Source: Malurus cyaneus samueli (Eukaryota > Chordata > Aves > Passeriformes > Maluridae). Taken from it: a stretch of DNA of 64,000 bases. The stretch lies in NCBI GenBank assembly GCA_009741485.1, contig CM019216.1, positions 19,980,185 to 20,044,184 of the forward strand, written 5' to 3'. Each line of letters begins with the position of its first letter. Position 1 is the stretch's first letter. The translations under genes were made by a program, and so were the position numbers. Positions 1 to 13,189 of the stretch are shown one piece after another. The notes beneath the pieces were generated by a model. It saw nothing but the letters and a program-made list of their open reading frames with translations, had not been told where the DNA came from and did no database searches.

Positions 1-546
1 AATATAATTGTATGGTACTCAGAATCACATTCTTCTGAGGGGAGCAAAATGTAGCATCATATACCTGGGAAACAGAGGGGTTTTAGACCATTCCTACAGA
101 AAATGTTCTAGAAAGCATATTTGAGAACAACAGAAGCTGTCAAACACACAAAAAATGTAATGAACTTAACACAGGCAAACCACTAAAGTTAAAAAGTAAA
201 ATTTTATGTGGAAAAATAGTATTTACTTTTGGTTATAACACTTGAGGGAAAAGGAATGTTTATTTCCAGTGTTCAGGTTTCACTGCCAACACTGGAAAGT
301 TTTGGTGGTTCAGAAGCAAACTGCAGGAATAAAGTATGGTCTGAAATAAAAAGCTTAAAAGGCTACATCAACAGTGTATCACAGAAAAGTTTACAAGGTG
401 ACATAATCACAATTCATAATAACCACACGGGACAAAGAGAACAAAGTCATAACAAGAGGCAATGGCCTAGGAAGGACATTTATTAACAAATGGAGAAAAA
501 GTAGAAACATTTCCTGCAGGAATTATTGCCTCTTCTAAGTCTGGGG
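1..546. other. Unique noncoding DNA, no gene seen
   Basis: AT-rich sequence without a recognisable repeat or exon. An open frame at about 229-486 has no convincing start context and no resemblance to a known protein, so I treat it as chance. Confidence 0.6.
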
Positions 547-555
547 TTTTTTTTT

Positions 556-590
<35 letters not shown>
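547..590 (+). repeat. Poly-T tract
   Basis: A run of T interrupted once by CC at 556-557, ending in 33 uninterrupted Ts (558-590). No retroposed body is recognisable on either side, so it is annotated as simple sequence. On the minus strand it encodes a lysine-rich false reading frame. Confidence 0.9.
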
Positions 591-2330
591 CCTTCAAAGG
601 CTTCCTGGTAGGTCTGGGGAAAAAAAGCAGAAGCCAGAAAAAAATTATATCAGAACTCCAGATGCATATTTTAACAGTGAAATGAATATTTGAGTTATTT
701 CTGGGGGAAATCCTGGATTTTCCTGGGGAAAATTTTTTGCTAGGGAGAACTCCAGTGCAATTAATCCTATATAATTTAAACATTGACAACTACATCTGTG
801 TTCTCTTTTTATCTAGAAACTCTTCATATTCATGATTCACCTTCCATGCTTTAGAAACCTGTCCTGTGCATTACACCCTTGCAGTGCCTACACCTTGGAT
901 ACCCAGATCATATATATGTGTTTGGATCATAGACATCAACTGCAACACAAATAACTCATCAATTCTGTATCTATAAATTAAATCAGTTGATCAGAAGATC
1001 TAGTCTTGATAAAAACAATAATTAGAGAAAGTGATGGGATTTGTGAGATTCGGGACACCAAATCAGAATTGTCTTGTGGGCTCTTAGAAGATATGAATGC
1101 AAGAACTCCCTAAGGATCTTACCTGCTTGTCATTCTCTAGATGAAGAAACATCCAACTATTATGTTTGTTTCACACCTTTTTTCTTTGTCGTCAATGGCA
1201 AAACTTCACCTCTCTTCTAGATTTGTCTATATGTATTTATAGACATTATATACAGGATTTTTTTTTGGTGAGATTAACAGAAAGGAAAAAAAAAAACCCC
1301 ATCTTTTTCTGCTGATGTTTCTAAGAAAACAAGAAAAAAATGTAATGCCAGATTTACGACATTTTAACCTGAGCCTATATCACTGGAAATAGATAAAAAA
1401 TTAATGGTATAATTTTCTTCTCAGAGCTGTTACTGGAAAAGAAGATTGCCAGTTTGTGAGTTATGAGTCGGTAGATGGGCCCAAATTTGTCTTGTATTCA
1501 CACCAATGGAACTTGATTGAAATCAGTGAATTTGCACTAATGCAACTGTGAGCAGAAATTGACCTCTTGAGCCTACTGGAACACAGCCCAAAAGCCACTT
1601 GACTTACTTGTGCTTAAGGCTTGCTCTGCATGAATGTCTACTGTTTTACTAGCAGAAAGTTATGTAATATTCATGGTTTAATGGTGCATATTCTACTAAT
1701 AGACTGGGGAGGTGCCAGCAGACTACATCCAGGCAGTACTACACATTTGCTTTGTTGACCTCTCCACTCATTCAATCACATGAAGTAGTTACAGCTGGGA
1801 CTCCAGTAAGGAATTCCAACTTCCAAAATGTTCCCACTGCCACTATGCAAATGCTACCAAAGAGCCTCTGTTGTAATTAGCCTAGATTTCCTTACAATAT
1901 CTAGTTACAAAGGAGTATCCATGAATATTCATGGCCAATTCATTTGAATTACGAACATTCATGAATAAATCATTTGGCTGAGAACAGGGTACCGTATGTT
2001 GCATTTCATGGCTCCTGTGATTTATTCCATAGTGCTACAATTTGTAATATTAGCAGCTATCATAAAGTTTATTTTTCAAGCCTTCATTTCCAGCTGTGAC
2101 CGTGGCACTCTGAGGATCAGATAAGCCTTTTCTTATACCCCTGTAAGGTCAGAGCCCAGCCTAGACACATAATGCAGATTTGCTGCTCTTCTACCACACA
2201 TTTCTCATTAGTGCTGCTGTGAGGTGCCTTTGTTCTCTGGGTGTACAACACCAACCTCAGACAAAGGGGGAATGCAGCACAATTTCTGGGCTGACAAGGA
2301 CAAGGAGACACAATGCTGGAGAAAGCAGTG
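591..2330. other. Unique noncoding DNA with a palindrome cluster
   Basis: No gene or transposon recognised. At 1919-1934 there is a perfect 16-bp palindrome, CCATGAATATTCATGG, followed within about 35 bp by another ATTCATGAAT palindrome. These resemble paired POU-type homeodomain half-sites (inference only). The surrounding 1.85-2.06 kb is of mixed complexity and could be a conserved noncoding element, which cannot be decided from one sequence. Confidence 0.5.
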
Positions 2331-2412
2331 GAGCATGGGAGTCCCCCAGGGACATTGTGCAGTCTCCATCCCTGGGGGTCTTCCAGGTGAGGCTGGATAA
2401 AGCCTTGAGCGA
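2331..2412 (+). mobile_element. CR1 LINE fragment, about 80 bp
   Basis: The text reads like the distal part of avian CR1: a 'ggga..ttgtgcagtctccatccctggggg' type segment followed by 'ggctggataaagccttgagc'. That is the stretch coding the conserved 'VVESPSLEVFK..LD.AL' type C-terminal sequence in many CR1 copies. Both ends are truncated. The element cannot encode protein and lies in the sense orientation. Confidence 0.7.
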
Positions 2413-3133
2413 CACAAGAATGGGTGAGATGTCGGCACTGAAAGCTCTGAGCTAAGTGCTTTTAATATGGCCAGCAGTTAGGAAGCAGAAAGTTACTTGT
2501 ATTAATGAAATTTATCATGTCTCTATTTTTTTTCTCTGTCATAAGAGAAGTCAAAGAGTATCTGTACAGTTTATTTTTGTCATTCCATCCTTTACAGAGA
2601 GGGCTACTCATTTTCTCTCGTTTTCTGTCTCTTTTCTTCAAGTACAACATTCTGCATTTTGACATCTCTTAGAAATGACAGGATTAGTAATGATTTATTC
2701 ACATGCTCTTCCCGGCCATTAGTTGAATTTGAAGGGGAGAGACAACATCACATGATCAAACACTGCTCAGATGGGGGAGAGCAAAACCAGAAGACAGAGA
2801 TTCTCAGGCAATTACCACTTATTAGCAACTGAGTTCCTCTGGTGTGGTTGAATAATAAACAGATGCAAGGCAACCAAGACCTCATTATCAATATTTGAGC
2901 CTAAAAAGAGAATTTGTGTTTCTGAATAAACTATCAAATGTATGAGGCTAAATCATACCCTGTTTACTGTGTAACTAACAGAAAAAGTGAGTTAGTCCTT
3001 GTTGTTCTGTAAATACTTCATTTGGGTAAGATATCATGGTCTGAGGACAACTCCTTCACTTACAGGTATTGCCATCTAGATTTTACTGGCAAGAGATAGA
3101 GATGCTTCCATTAAAATCAAGTGTACTTTAAAT

Positions 3134-3171
3134 AAAAAAAAAAAAAAAAAAAAAACCCACAAAAAAAAAAA
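3134..3171 (+). repeat. Poly-A tract
   Basis: Twenty-two As, a short CCCAC interruption, then eleven As. No retroposed body is recognised upstream, so it is treated as a simple repeat rather than a LINE or pseudogene tail. Confidence 0.9.
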
Positions 3172-5167
3172 GACTACAAGATGAGGAAAAAAAGAGAATA
3201 TACATAGAAGGTGGGAAATAAGAACTTGAACTCCTGATTAATGCTGGCAATTATTGTCTACCCCAAGACCCACTTGGGATAACTCCCTTAAAAAATTCCT
3301 TTCTAATCAAAGTCACATTTGGTAGATCGCTGATGTTATGGCCTTTTAATGTTTCTGTGCTATGAAACAAAGATTCTGATATGGTATTTCTGGTCATAAT
3401 TTCATGAGTCACAGACATAAAATAGCTGGAAAGAAGATAACTTGTAATTGATTTGGATTTGAAAAACTGTATTTGAAAAAGAAAAAAAAAACCTGAAGAG
3501 CTGATTTTGTATTTTATATAATCTCCTTCCATGGTCAATTAGCAGACATATGGAAGAGAAGAGTGGTTAAATTATTAGAATTAGAAAGAAGACAATAATA
3601 GAGAATGAAGCCAAATGGATGGTAGGAAATTACCAATGCACCTGAAAAGAAGCTAAGAATGGCTTGGCCTTCTGTCTGAGTTCACTGGATTTATATTCAT
3701 GGAAGTTAACTCTTTTAGTATTTGCTTTGATTTTATTTTTTTTTAAAGGTAAATTGATTGTCAAATTATAAAAAGATTGTTCAGATATAAAATATGGATG
3801 ATATAAACTGAGGAAAGTCTACCTAAATTGGCTTTCTGTGACTGAAATCAGCTGAACTGATTCTGAATGTGAGAATAAGAGGTCATTTCGAAAGCAGGCT
3901 GAATTCAACATAAAAATAAAGAGCTTCATATATTGAAATCTAGAAGAAGCCTCTGCTTTCAGAAAATAAAATTTTAAGAACTGAGAAATCTATGCTTTGA
4001 AGGTGTAGAAGTCTGTTATTGCTGTTCCTTAGTCTCCTTCACACTTTGGAAGAGAATTTACCAGAGACTTGTTGATTAGACAAACAGCTGACCTGAAATT
4101 TCCTTAGATCTTTAGGAAGACCTAATTTTTGAATTCTGCATAATCAGTGTTCAACATGAGGGCATGACCAGGCTCCAGAAGAGAGCAGATTAGACTAGAG
4201 TAGAAAAGACTAAGGGTAAACATAACAGATGTCAGTATGAAACAGTACTAGAAAAAAAAAGGAATAAAATGTTTTCAGTATCTGCTGGAGATAAATAGGA
4301 GTTTTGGTAAAGCAAGACTATTAGGAAAATTAGGAAAATATTTTAAGTAAAGAACTTTTAAACTCAGCAAAATGGAAAAAAATACAAACTTCTATTAAAA
4401 TGTGAAAAAAAAACAAACAGATATATGGGGGTCATCTAAATTATAAATAAACTTTATTTTCCAAAGTTTGTGAAAGAATCAAACCACTTTTTAAAAGGTA
4501 ACAAAAAAATATAATCTTTAGATTCGTTGTTACCAAGTGATTTTTACTTTTTTCTTTATTTTTTTTATAAATTTTATGTGCTGTAACAGAGCAGATTTGT
4601 TTGCCCCTGTCTGTCTGTCACTACTTCTTGGGAAACTGCTTGGTAGATCTTCCTCATCTTGTGCTGAATCTTCCTAATTTTCTTCTTAAATATGCCTGAG
4701 AAAAATGTTGTACCTGGTAGATGACTTATGGTTGAAGGTAATCAGCATTCGTATTTAACCTGAACAAAACCTTAAAAATTACAGGGTATTGCCTACAAGA
4801 ATTTGTCTTAATGGAATCAGGCATCAGAACAGCTGATAAATCTTTAAAAGAAAAAAAAAAAAGATTTACAATTAAAAAGTAATGCTAGATATTTTAGTAA
4901 GATACCAAATCCAGACAGAAAGTACCCTGCTTTTTATTACAAGGGGATGTATTGCCCTCAGGTAAAATGAAATCAGAAATAGATGGACTAAGAGAACTTT
5001 TCCCAGTTTCAACCATGACTCAGTAGACTAAAAGCAAAGGTAAAATTAGACATAAAAATTACTTTATAAAATGCTTTATTTTGTTATGCATTTTAATATT
5101 TGAGCTTTGGTGAAATGACTTTTCAGAAGTGTCAATTGTTAAAAAACCACATTTTAAGAGCTTTATC

Positions 5168-5195
5168 TTTTTTTTTTTTCTTTTTTTTTTTTTTT
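5168..5195 (+). repeat. Poly-T tract
   Basis: Twelve Ts, one C and fifteen Ts. Simple sequence with no recognised element on either side. Confidence 0.9.
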
Positions 5196-7716
5196 AATGT
5201 TGAAATATTAGTTATTCTTTTAAAATGCCAAGTGGCAATCCAAGAGATGCCCACAGGTCTCATGAAGAAAGCAGTTTCTGGGGAAGAAGGAGAGTAAATA
5301 TTTAAGGAACTAGCTACAAGGCTTAGGCAACATGGACTGCAGAATCCCACAGAGGACTAAAGCCTGGCAATTAGCTCCAGGAATCCAGTTAGAGCAGCGA
5401 GAGAGGAATAAAATCTGACTTGAGACTCACTTACAATGAGCTGGCGTTACAGGACAATATTAGGTTTTGATGTGTGTCTAATAAACCATGGAGAAAGACT
5501 CCCTATCCCATTGTCATATGGATCTAAGCTTCTTTGTTCAGCCAGATTAGTAAGGCTGTTAATAACAAAAGACTAAAGAGCAAACTGTAATCTCCAAATC
5601 ATACCATAAAACATGATCTTATAACTCAGGCTGCCTTTGTTGTAAATGAGGGACAGAGAATAACAAGCAGTGGCTGGACATTAAGAAATTCCTTCCTTCT
5701 CTCATCTGAAATACTTTCCTCTTTTAATGTAATTCTGTAATTTCATTAAAACAGATGTTTTGGATTTTTTTTTTTGATTGGAAATAAATATGATCCAGAT
5801 TTTTTTTTATCTTAAGAATGAGGTAGAGGTACCAAATTTCCTTAATAATAGGGTGCAAATGGTGCTACGCATTAGTGAACAGAACACAAATTGGTAAGAA
5901 TCCTGTACCAGAGAAAAGAGACTGTTATTTGATTCTAAACTTTCTAGTTCCCACTCTGCATAGAACATTAAATGAGCCCTGATTTATATTTGCTCTGATT
6001 TACATTTGGCACTGCTCTGGCAGCAAGCATTACAAAAAGCCTTAAACTGTGAGTGAATATACAGCTCATTGTAATTTAAGAACATTTTGAGGTCGTTTTA
6101 TGCTGGCAGAGTGTAAGAAGATATTCGGGCTTCTGGTGTCTAGACTAACAGGGCAAAAAGGCCTCCTACAATTCTGACAGAGCAAAGATTGATGAAAAAA
6201 AGAGACAAGCTGCCACCTCACCCTCACCCCAACACTTAGCATCAGGAGAAGCATCTGAGCCAGGCAGCTGGGGCACATGACCCCATGGACAAGAACAAAA
6301 ACTACTGCTGCTCAAAGCTGTGTCAGACAGACCCAGCATTAAATCCACCCTGGGCACAAATCAGATGACCCCAAAGATGCTGACAGCTACTGAGGATGAG
6401 ACTGGACTCTGAATTGTAAAACTTTCCTAAGGCCTGGAATAGTTTCCTACTAAACCAGCAATGTTAGTGTGGCTATTAATTCAAGACTACCACAAGTAAC
6501 AATAGTGGGGGAATCCTGATTGATTCTTGTTATTTTTATTCCTCTACAATGCAATAATATTTGACTATGGCACAGGAGCAATCATATTTAAGATATATCA
6601 GATATACTGAAGGTACCTCATTTATACCCCTCAAGACAGGTTGGTCCCTGCCCACAGAAAAAGGCTTGGAACTAAATAATCATTTATGTCTCATGCAACC
6701 CAAGATATTTTATGATTCCATGGTATAAATAATATAGCTCTGCATCATTCTTGACCTCATGGATCTTAATTTTATTCTTTTTATATGAGTAAATTCTCAG
6801 TCATAACACCGCTTGAAAATATTTAATGCTTATTTTGAAATAAATGTAGGTTTCATACTCAAAAAGTGCACATTTTTATTCCATTGCAATTTAAATTGTT
6901 TCCTTTTATCTCTGAGGATTGATAAAAAAAAAATCAAAAGAAAAATGTCAAAACATGAATGGATGTAATCTTGCTGTTCTGAGGCTATTGTTCTCTACTG
7001 GATAGCACAGAATTATTCAATCAAAACACATATTAGGTCACTTCAGATGATGAGGGCTCCTTTCATTCTTACAAGGAAACAGTCGGTACAGCATTTTCCA
7101 TCCTTCCATGTAGAGAAAACTAATACTCAATTAGAGTTATACTCTTCTTCATCCCAGGTTCAAGAGTATCTTTTTGAGTCCTTACATGCTTTAAAAATTT
7201 ATTACAAATGTTCTGGAACATCAGGGTTAGTTGAAAAAAGGAAAAAAATACACATCAGAATCACAGCGTTACAACCATTTCTTCACGTTACCCTATGATC
7301 AAATGGCTGTTAGAAGTATCAATAAATAAACATAATGCTAGTCAAATACTGTCCATGCACTAATAAATCATCTGACAGAAAACCCATTCAAATTCCACTA
7401 CAGCAGCAACACTCACATCTATACAATAAAATATGACACATAATTCACAACTTGGAACTCCCAGCTGTATTTCTCCACTATTCACAGTCTCGTAATATCC
7501 AATTACTTTTACAAATGCAATTGCAAAAAGTTGTGCCAAGCAACTTTACATGTTTGTATCCACTGAGGATTTGTTATAAAATTGCCAATCTCAAACACGT
7601 CCTTAATCTCATTAAAGAGTTATCTATTCACCCGGGGAACTTTGGCAAAATTAAAGGTTTAGTTTCCTTTATGATATGACTCCTATTGCTTTGTTTCTTT
7701 CTCAGGAACTTTTATT

Positions 7717-7845
7717 GGAGGATCTCAAAGCAGTTTACAAACTTTAATAAATTAAGCCACTTATCTCATTTGTCACATAGATAAGTGTTATTATCCCTCC
7801 TTTGTAGATAGAGGCAGGTGAGGTATAGTCATCCATAAATTACTT
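7717..7845 (+). mobile_element. Ancient amniote SINE relic (MIR / CORE-SINE-like)
   Basis: Landmarks in the right order are 'ggatctcaaagcagtttaca', then 'taaattaagcc', 'tcacatagataagtgttatt', 'attatccctcctttgtagat' and 'gaggcaggtgaggtatag'. This follows the well-known amniote MIR-type consensus, in which 'ctcaaagcactttacaaac' leads to 'ggtaagtattattatcccc.ttttacagat' and then 'gaaactgaggcac.gagaggtta'. The copy is highly diverged and the 5' tRNA-like head is not recognisable. Such SINEs predate the bird-mammal split, so this should be an old, probably orthologous insertion. The family name is from recall, not a database search. Confidence 0.6.
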
Positions 7846-10800
7846 CATAAGGGTAAGCATTCTGTATATCAATGCTTGAAATTGTGACAAAAAAAAAATT
7901 TCCAGAAAGCTGCGGTATTTAATATCAAACATATTTTTTATCATGAATGAACATTAAACAAAATATCAAGTTCAATTCATAATTTGGCATCTAACTCTGA
8001 AATCAAAGTGCATAACCTTGAGAAAAACACCTTTTTCTTCTTCCAAAAATATTACAGGAAAGAAGCCAATCCTTAGTTTGTCTTTTATGAATAAACGAGT
8101 GAGCAACTAAGCCAAATAACAAAGCACTCTATCTATCCAAGATGCCAGGTCATAATAAATTGCAGTTTATCTTCCAGGCTCTTAGCCAAAATTATCCTGA
8201 CATTAGAAAGGTAAAAAGAGCAGTATAAATTTTTCAGTATTTATTTATAAGAAGCTTTTACAGTTTCAGAACATTGGAAATGGGATATTATGTGTTAAAT
8301 TACACAACTTTGGATTTTTCCTTCTCCAATGAAAAGATTTTTGTAAACTGTATCAGTGTTTCTCTGTGCTCTAGAAAAACAATTTAAATTGTGCAGTGTT
8401 CTACTCTGTCAACGTCAGGATTTTCTAGTGATCTGGTTGCCTTGTCATTTGAGCTTTCTGGTCAATCACATTCAGATAGTTAGAAATTATGGGTGGCCAG
8501 AGGAGACGAGATTACTTCTCAACGTCTTTATCTGTCAACTTCATTTTAAGAGTAAAAACACTGTGATGAAAAATCAGATCTGCCTTAGTTTTCCCTCTGA
8601 CATTGACCAAAATCAGCAGAGTTTAAGGACAGAGAAGTTACAGATAATGCTTCACTTCCCACACTCCAAACATTTGTTTCTCAGGAATATCTTGAACCAA
8701 AAAATGGTCTCTATTTAGTGAACAACATTTAATTTATCTTCTGTGAACTGAGTCTATCATTGCTTCAACCCAGTGATACCTTCAAGGGTCTTTTAGTGCG
8801 AAAGGAAATGATCCTGAGAAGGGTAGTCCTGAAAAAAAGAAAAAAACAAAACAAAAAAAAAAGGAAGAAAGGAAGAGAAAAAGAGGGAAATGTGTGAGGC
8901 TTCTTCCCTTGGAAATGAACTCTAATACTGAGTGAGGCAGAGCAGCTGATCTGAGCTCGGTGACCACTGAATTGACCTGAAATGCAGAAACCACGTCCAC
9001 AGACTTCAAGTATTAATTATTCAACTGTCATTATAAAGTATGGCAACCTTAACATAAAATAGAGAGGAAATTATCACTAGGGTAACCAAAATACAGCAGC
9101 TACAATCCCTTCAAATCAAACTTCAGAATAGGGATTTAATAACTTGCGTGCTCTCAGTTCCTCAAAGGCAAGGTACCAGATGGTGCCTTCACTCTCCATC
9201 TTTTGGGTGGACTGCACCTCCTGACACGGTGAGTTATCTACATGGATGTTCCTTCTTCAGATTTTAATAATTCACAGCTTAGCCTAGGACTTGATTTAAT
9301 TTCTTACATGTGAGACAATTATCATTTCAGTATCCTTGTGCATGTCCACCATTTCACCACTCGTTGCCCACAGTTCAAAAAGCAACTGCATTTTTTTACA
9401 GAATGCCGTTATCACTTAGAGGAAAATTCTGGACACTTTTAGATACAAGCCTTCACTTCCGGGCCTTGGACTATTACATTTTCTTTAAATTGGCTTTTCA
9501 GAAAAACTATTTTGTTCATTTCTGTTGAAGGGACGTGTATAACTTCTCTTGGCAAAAGTCAAGAGTTGTTTTTCTCTGCCTTGCATCAGCTGGAAAAAGC
9601 CCTGAATCTATTTTGCAGTTCAGTGGCTAGTCCTGAGGGATCCTAGAATGTCACAGCAGGGACCACAAAGGACCAACGTGCATTGGGTCTCTGTCATCCA
9701 GAATACATATTTTCTGCTCATGAATTTGCCTAATCTTTTCAACAACACAGTGAGAGCTGTTTAGAGAATTCTGTGCTCCCGTCCAGTGTCTACTCATGCA
9801 ATGCATATTGATCAGCTGGTTCTCTGTGAGAAATGGCCCTGCTGGCCAAGAAGTCCTAGACATCATGCTGCAAGACAAGAATACTCATTATAGGGTAAAG
9901 TATGAATGATTAAGCCTTTCTATCCACCCATTAGCACTTTGACCTTTTATTTGGTGCTTGAAGAGTCTGTCTTTTCCTGCACTCAAATCTTTTCCCAGAT
10001 AAGCTTTGTCGGGTGGGACTCTCGATAAGATGGGAGATACAGGGCTTTAAATTGATGGATTCAGGACAATGAGCATCTGTCTTTTCCCATTGTTCTTTCA
10101 CTGACTGGAAGGTGTCAGTGGGTTGTGCATATCTGCTTCCATGTGTCCATGTATAAATCGGCATTCCTTTGTTCTGACTTTGATATTCACATCTCCACTG
10201 TGCATGGAAAATACAAATATTGTGTTTTTATCAACACCATTAGCATAAGAAAAGTGCTCAAAAAACACGTTAAAAAAATCACCTTTTGTCTGTTGTACTG
10301 TTTGGTCTTGACAGCAATGGCATTTATTTTTCTATCCTTTCTCAACCAGAAGTTAAAGCTCTTAAATGTGAGATTATACTGCTTAGTTTGAAAGCTTTTG
10401 AGAGCCTCTGTAGTAATAATTTTACTTTAGGGACCATGTAATTTTAGGTTCTTGCATAACACCACACATTTTTATGATATTACTAAACTTTGTAATTTTA
10501 TTTCCCTGTGACAATTAAGTGCACAGCAATATTATGGAATTTTTCCCTCCATCACAGTTGAATGAAAGTGGAATGGAGTATTATACGGTAGGTTGGAAGT
10601 TCTGATCTCTGGAAATGTTAAAGGTTTTCTAGTTCCCTTGTTACGTATCCATTTCACACATAACCAAATCCATCAATTTGTTCATTTTTCCCTTCAGCAA
10701 CCTACAAGCTGTAACCATAAAGATGTAACAAAAACATATTCACTGTGTACTTCTTATCCAGTACCTTTCCTACAGGTATGGCTCACAGTGCTTAAGGAAA

Positions 10801-11159
10801 TTAACTTTGATATTTCACAGGTCACATTTGTCAAAATGCACCTCTTTTAAACACTAGCTGCTCTGACAGATCCCTACAGACCCACAGGGTAAGTGATGTC
10901 CTGATGAGGTGAGATCCACATTATGGCTTGACCTGCTGCCCAAAGCCAAACTCCAAGTCAACACAGACCTAAAATTCAACCTGGGGTAAAGCAAAGGAGA
11001 TCCCCTGTGTCACCTCAGTGTGTTTAGGATGAGACAGAGAAGAATTCTGGTGCCAATTCTAACTGGAAAGTCAGACCACAGCTCATTAGAATTCAAGCAG
11101 AGGGCCTGGTATACTGTAAATCCTTTCTAAAATGCTATTTTTAGTAAAACAATTTCATT
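7846..11159. other. 3.3 kb of unique noncoding DNA
   Basis: No gene or mobile element recognised. An open frame of about 120 codons near 8356-8718 begins at GTG rather than ATG, has unremarkable composition and matches no family I know. A purine-rich low-complexity tract is listed separately at 8831. A mixed-complexity patch at 10.86-11.10 kb could be an unrecognised old repeat. Confidence 0.55.
8831..8890 (+). repeat. A/G-rich low-complexity tract
   Basis: Almost pure A with interspersed G and two C residues. Simple polypurine sequence on the plus strand. Confidence 0.85.
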
Positions 11160-11572
11160 GAATCATAGAACAGCTTGGTCTGGAAGTGACCTTAAGATCA
11201 TCCAGTTCCAACCCCCTTGCCATGGGTAGGGACACCTTTCACTCGACCAGGTTGTTCAAATCCCCATCCAACCTGACCCTGAACCCTTCCAGAGATTGAC
11301 CTGTGCCAGTGCCTCACCATCCTCAAAGTCAATACTTTCTTCCTTATACCCAACCTAACCCTCCTCTCTTTCAGGTCAAAGACATTCACCCTTGTCCTGT
11401 CACTACATGCTCTTGTAAAGTCCCTCTCCATTGTTCCTGTAAATTCCCTTCAGGTCCTGGAAGCCACAATTAGGTCACTGTGAAGCCTTCTCTTTTCCAG
11501 ACTAAACAATTCCAATTCTCTCAGCTGTTTCTCATATGAGAGGTGTTCCATCCCTCTAATCCACGTCAAAGG
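11160..11572 (-). mobile_element. CR1 LINE, 3' end, 5'-truncated
   Basis: Read on the minus strand, the element ends at 11160 with TTCTATGATTC, the typical CR1 3' terminus. Going into the body, the plus strand shows the expected 'tggaagtgaccttaagatca', 'ccatccaacctgaccctgaa', 'cctgtgccagtgcctcacca', 'cttgtcctgtcactacatgc' and 'tctctcagctgtttctcata' blocks. Only the last part of ORF2 and the 3' UTR are present. The plus-strand order is uninterrupted at about 11391, which makes this copy a useful internal reference for the split CR1 at 51.6-52.6 kb. Confidence 0.93.
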
Positions 11573-13189
11573 CTTTACAGAATCCCTTTCTTTCAGTTAT
11601 TGGTGTGAATAATTGAAGATCATTCAGTTAAAGTTTTTTTTCCACCACCAAAACATTTATTTTTTCCCATTCCAATAAACCATCCCACAAAAAATGTTTC
11701 AGCATTAGCTCTGTAAGTTACTCTGTACATCATTTTTATACTAGTATATCAGATAAAATGAGGTAAATTAAATTCTGCATATTCATATTATTTTTCTGAG
11801 TGGGGGCAATGCGCTGAATTACTTTTACAGAAGACAATGTAACAGTGATTTTGTCCTGTGAGGCCAACCTCACATGTCAGGCCATCAAATCACAGATAAT
11901 ATAGAAAACAGTACCAAGTCAAGTTTTAGACATTGTTTTTCCACTCATTATCTAGCCATCACATACATTATTCAAAATAATCAATTATACTATGAAAAAT
12001 GAATAAGACTTTCCCTCTGGGGTGCATGCACACCTCCAATCTTGCTAATCTTATACAGTCTTCCGTCAGAAGAAACAAAAAGAACAAAACAGCTAAATCC
12101 GGGGAGTACCAATCTCTGGGGAAATACTCTGGTAAATTCATTTTAAATATGTACTCTGCCTAAGGCTGAGATGTATATACATGCACATATACATACATAT
12201 ATATATATATTAGGGACTCTATTGACTATAGTAGTTAGACAAATGTGAATCAAAAAGTCTGGAGTTGAATTCTTTCATTGCAGTGACTATTCAGCAATGT
12301 TAAAGGTGTTATACCATCTTAATTAAAAACTGGACTAGATGAGAGGAAACTTAGACTTTTTAGTAGCATTTTGTCTCAGTTATGTCTGTTATTATGACCC
12401 TGAGGATGACCTTTTCCATCTGCCTACAACACAGTATACTGGAAATCTAACAGTAAATATAACTGTATATGAAATATAAGCATGAATATGGTTTACAAAA
12501 CAATAGGATTTCTGAATTAAATTAGCAACTTTAATTTACAGGAATACTGAATGACTGAATTAGAATGCACTTTCTGACTTTTCAAGCCCAAGCTCCTGGC
12601 TCTTTTTTTTGGTCAAACATCACACGATATTTCTAGAAGGCTTAAAACAATGACTTTTCCCAGACTGGCCATTTTGAAAGGTTGTTACAGAATCTCAGTT
12701 TATAGATGGCAAAAAACACCTTTCTGATTATCAGTGCTGATGTGCTTATTGTGAATTTATGCTTATTTTCTCTCATATATGCATCACATTTAGCCTGATT
12801 TGTCACCAGTAAATAGCAATAATAATCTTTCTCTACTCTTACATTTTCAGGCTAAATGGACATAATATTTTCAGCTTTTTAAGTCATTAAATACATTGTC
12901 CTTCCACTTATTCTTTTAGTCCTTCTCCAGATATAGGAAAGAATATTTCCTTAATTCCTTTGGATATACCTTACCCATTTTGAGTCACGCACTTCCATTT
13001 GTACATTATTTTGGGATCAGGTAACATGTACAGATATTTCTCCTCCCTTGTTTCCAAAGCTTGGTATCCAGGTAAAGCAGGTAATCTTAGTATTAGTGTA
13101 CAAGTGCATGGCCATGCACACAGATGTATCAAATTTACCTCTTTTATATAAGTTCAGTTCTCAAGGTTGTTCAGTTTCTCCTGTATGAT
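11573..13189. other. Noncoding DNA, no gene seen
   Basis: AT-rich sequence with a small TATA/CATA microsatellite (separate entry at 12171). Some of 12.85-13.15 kb could be further, unrecognisable parts of the old CR1 that follows, but I cannot align it with confidence. Confidence 0.5.
12171..12211 (+). repeat. CATA/TA microsatellite
   Basis: Alternating purine-pyrimidine tract built from ACATA and TA units, ending in about nine TA repeats. Confidence 0.85.

Larger units (their letters stand above)
2413..7716. other. 5.3 kb of unique noncoding DNA
   Basis: No gene, exon or transposon recognised on either strand. The stretch holds homopolymers (separate entries at 3134 and 5168) and many short A or T runs. 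A somewhat more GC-rich patch at 6.18-6.42 kb has overlapping minus-strand open frames of 60-70 codons that look accidental. Confidence 0.55.

Noticed and set aside
535..789. Lys-rich minus-strand frame
   Set aside because: The lysine run is the complement of the poly-T tract, with no other support.
8356..8718. 120-codon plus-strand open frame
   Set aside because: It starts at GTG, not ATG. No domain recognised, and it is a plausible chance frame in 64 kb.
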